The position numbers and the translations under genes were made by a program. 7,065 nucleotides of DNA from UBA8346 sp050260935 (lineage in GTDB: Bacteria; Bacillota; UBA4882; UBA8346). The stretch's first letter is position 1; each line of letters starts with the position of its first letter. Below are positions 5,714-7,065 of this stretch, piece after piece. The notes beneath the pieces are model-generated. The model ran no database searches. It worked only from the letters and a program-made list of their open reading frames with translations, and was not told the origin of the DNA. Location: assembly GCA_050260935.1 (NCBI GenBank), contig JBLNCU010000100.1:1-7065 (forward strand). The letters are read 5' to 3'.

Positions 5714-6514
5714 TCACATAACCCGCCATGACTCTGGAATTAGGTCCCGGGTATCATACGGAAGAGCATGAAACCATTTTTGAGGAACAATAACAATTTT
5801 ATTAGGATATTGGGATAACCAAGCTCCCCACCAACTGAAAGTGCTATTGGCAATGATGTGGTGCTTACATAAACTCATTAGGTATAAGTCTAGGTAACCA
5901 ACCGCTGCGCTATTTAGCGTTATCAATGTTGAGGGATACTTTAGGCGCAGATTTTCGCGGACCCATTGCCAGTCATCCGAGAAGATGAAAAAATGAGCGT
6001 TAGCAATAATATTAATTAGATAATTAACCGCCTCATGATAATATTCTAATGAAACAACACCGTGATTGGGGTTGGATAAATAATCCGTCCGGCGAATATG
6101 AAGGGATGCCGACTCATATCTTTGGATAAACCCTGTCATTTGCATATTTGATTCGTCGGGCTGATATTTTAAAGTAAATTCCCGGCGAATGATTTCGGCG
6201 ATATCTTGAAAATATTTTTCACTCTGCCAGTAGCCGGACAAATAAACACTGGGCTTGATATCCTTGATTTCCGGGTTGAAACTGAACGATCTCTCTTGAA
6301 AATGATTTTGTCTTTTCACATCTTCAATTTCCCCGGTAGAAGCAATATTCTCAACAATATTAAAGTATTTCAAACCATATTCCCGGTAGTTACAGTAGTT
6401 AAACCATGATAGATCAAGTTTTAAAGGGACTTTATGGACATACGCCAATCTCCGGGCCGCGGCATATTGAAACAACTGGTTCCCCAACCCGCTTGTAATC
6501 TGCGAAATGATCAT
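5714..6514 (-). CDS. Glycosyltransferase family 11, alpha-1,2-fucosyltransferase-like
   Basis: The 266-residue protein is a recognisable GT11 enzyme, the family that transfers L-fucose from GDP-fucose to a sugar acceptor in alpha-1,2 linkage. It has the N-terminal SGLGNQLFQYAAARRLA (8-24), the SGYWQSEKYF segment (93-102), the GDP-fucose-binding motif HIRRTDY (139-145), FSDD (178-181) and IANSTFSWWGAWLS (221-234). It is a little shorter than the common length near 290 but no motif is missing. No transmembrane segment is apparent, so it should act in the cytoplasm on a lipid-linked or protein-linked glycan. The ATG follows a purine-rich region (GGGAAGTGGGAG). It lies in the same orientation as the two other glycosyltransferases, 189 bases downstream, and diverges from the truncated gene at the window end. 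GDP-fucose synthesis genes are not in the window. Some bacterial GT11 members use other nucleotide sugars or linkages, so exact chemistry is inferred. Confidence 0.93.
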   Translation of the reverse strand: MIISQITSGLGNQLFQYAAARRLAYVHKVPLKLDLSWFNYCNYREYGLKYFNIVENIASTGEIEDVKRQNHFQERSFSFNPEIKDIKPSVYLSGYWQSEKYFQDIAEIIRREFTLKYQPDESNMQMTGFIQRYESASLHIRRTDYLSNPNHGVVSLEYYHEAVNYLINIIANAHFFIFSDDWQWVRENLRLKYPSTLITLNSAAVGYLDLYLMSLCKHHIIANSTFSWWGAWLSQYPNKIVIVPQKWFHALPYDTRDLIPESWRVM

Positions 6515-6539
6515 TCTCCCACTTCCCGCTTAAAATATA

Positions 6540-6557
6540 AAATTTCAAGTCTAGCGG
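6540..6557 (-). promoter_or_regulatory. CCGCT-type leader element of the fucosyltransferase gene
   Basis: On the minus strand CCGCTAGACTTGAAATTT begins 43 bases before the first base of the ATG. Similar sequences lie at nearly the same distance before three other genes here (3517, 5568 minus, 6951). Function is unknown; by-eye alignment. Confidence 0.35.
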
Positions 6558-6658
6558 ATCTACAGTTTAATTTTTTGTCCCAATTGTTGTGATAATTGCC
6601 GTCCTTTTAAGACAAGTTCTTATGATTAAAATAAACTTGAGCTCTAATGATGCATTTT

Positions 6659-6667
6659 TATTTTATG
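6659..6667 (-). promoter_or_regulatory. Candidate sporulation-type -10 box (CATAAAATA) upstream of the fucosyltransferase
   Basis: The minus-strand sequence CATAAAATA fits CATANNNTA. A start near 6653 would give a leader of about 140 bases. The upstream -35 region has no clear match, so this could be chance in AT-rich DNA. Confidence 0.2.
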
Positions 6668-6950
6668 CGAAAAAAAGAATAAAGATTTCAGGGCAAAAGA
6701 CATATTGAATTAAAATAACATATTAATGTATGCAAATGTAGATAACAAGATTATAGATCAGACCATAATCCTATCAACATTTATAGTACAAAAAAATATA
6801 ATAGGGTAAATCAAGCTTTATTAAGTTATTGTAATAAACTCATTAAAAATAGTCATTTGGAAGGGTTGTCATGATATAAATCTAATTTCATTGAGTTTTG
6901 GTGCGATTTTGGCAAAAAACACCTTTGAGAATTCGTCATATCCCGATATA

Positions 6951-6970
6951 CCGCTGATGAAATAAAATTT
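6951..6970 (+). promoter_or_regulatory. CCGCT-type leader element of the truncated glycosyltransferase gene
   Basis: CCGCTGATGAAATAAAATTT begins 41 bases before the TTG start at 6992 and ends 9 bases before the ribosome binding site. It resembles the minus-strand copy before the gene at 5524 (CCGCTTGATTAATAAAAA). Function unknown. Confidence 0.35.
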
Positions 6971-6991
6971 CCGACTTATGGAGGTGTTATA

Positions 6992-7065
6992 TTGTTATAC
7001 ATTGAACCAACGGGGGGATTATGCAACCGGATGCGAGTATTGAATTCCGCGATCTTTTTGGCGAA
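6992..7065 (+). CDS. N-terminus of a probable glycosyltransferase (fucosyltransferase-superfamily-like), cut by window end
   Basis: Only 24 codons are inside the window. GGAGG (6980-6984) lies 7 bases before a TTG start. The product begins MLYIEPTGGLCNRMRVLNSA: a short beta strand followed by GGLCNRMR. A glycine-rich G-x-L-x-N loop right after the first strand occurs at the N-terminus of GT-B enzymes such as GT11 (GGLGNQ) and of related fucosyltransferase families, and GGLCNRMR-type starts are seen in uncharacterised bacterial glycosyltransferases. The gene diverges from the GT11 gene and probably extends the same glycan-building cluster to the right. With so few residues the family cannot be fixed; the reading frame, ribosome binding site and motif together make a real gene likely. 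Confidence 0.7.
   Translation, partial: MLYIEPTGGLCNRMRVLNSAIFLA

Larger units (their letters stand above)
6515..6991. other. AT-rich divergent intergenic region between two glycosyltransferase genes
   Basis: This 477-base stretch encodes no plausible protein and should hold the promoters for the fucosyltransferase (leftward) and the truncated gene (rightward). Visible items: a CATAAAATA box on the minus strand (6659-6667), an inverted repeat CAAGTT/AACTTG (6613-6618 and 6634-6639), an AT-only inverted repeat TTTATTA/TAATAAA (6817-6823 and 6832-6838), and a CCGCT-type element before each start codon (6540-6557 minus; 6951-6970 plus). No RNA gene or riboswitch was recognised. Confidence 0.5.

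Noticed and set aside
5652..5771. Small + strand open frame of 39 codons starting MMLMDQSTLD with a weak AAGG upstream
   Set aside because: It runs into the 3' end of the well-supported fucosyltransferase gene on the other strand, has no recognisable domain, and its ribosome binding site is weak.
6515..6991. Possible riboswitch, small RNA or CRISPR leader in the large AT-rich spacer
   Set aside because: No regularly spaced repeats, no conserved riboswitch core and no strong GC-containing stem with a T-tail were visible.

Overview
The window looks like chromosomal DNA of an anaerobic, probably spore-forming Bacillota (Firmicutes) species. The reasons are strong AGGAGG-type ribosome binding sites, several TTG starts, and a methyltetrahydrofolate:corrinoid methyltransferase beside folD, as in organisms with Wood-Ljungdahl or methylotrophic one-carbon metabolism. 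This is inferred from content only; no taxonomic marker gene is present.

Left half (3-3423, + strand): a tight five-gene run of moderate GC content. It encodes a methyl-THF:corrinoid methyltransferase, FolD, a YihX-like HAD phosphatase that overlaps folD by 8 bases, a small cation-diffusion-facilitator-like membrane protein with an altered metal site, and a phosphinothricin-acetyltransferase-type GNAT enzyme. Gaps of at most 23 bases suggest one operon. The first two genes belong together in folate one-carbon chemistry; the other three are general accessory functions.

Middle (3424-4130): a lone 149-residue, Ser/Thr/Ala-rich protein without signal peptide or membrane segment, with a very strong ribosome binding site and a TTG start, followed by a probable terminator. 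It vaguely recalls Bacillus exosporium or coat proteins, but this is memory-based and uncertain.

Right half (4131-7065): a lower-GC glycosylation region. On the minus strand are a GT11 alpha-1,2-fucosyltransferase-like gene and then two tandem paralogous glycosyltransferases with a GT2-like N-terminus and a galactosyltransferase-like GWGxED motif. Diverging from these, across a 477-base AT-rich spacer, is the first 24 codons of another probable glycosyltransferase (GGLCNRMR motif), cut by the window end. Together with the middle protein these genes plausibly build or decorate a surface (perhaps spore-surface) glycan.

The most unusual non-coding signal is a short CCG[CG]T-type element followed by an A/T-rich tract. 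It lies 41-44 bases upstream of the start codon of the Ser/Thr/Ala-rich gene and of three glycosyltransferase genes, and is duplicated as a 19-bp tandem repeat before one of them. I saw no such element at the same distance before the other genes I checked. It may be a shared control element for the surface cluster. No tRNA, rRNA, CRISPR array or intact mobile element was seen.
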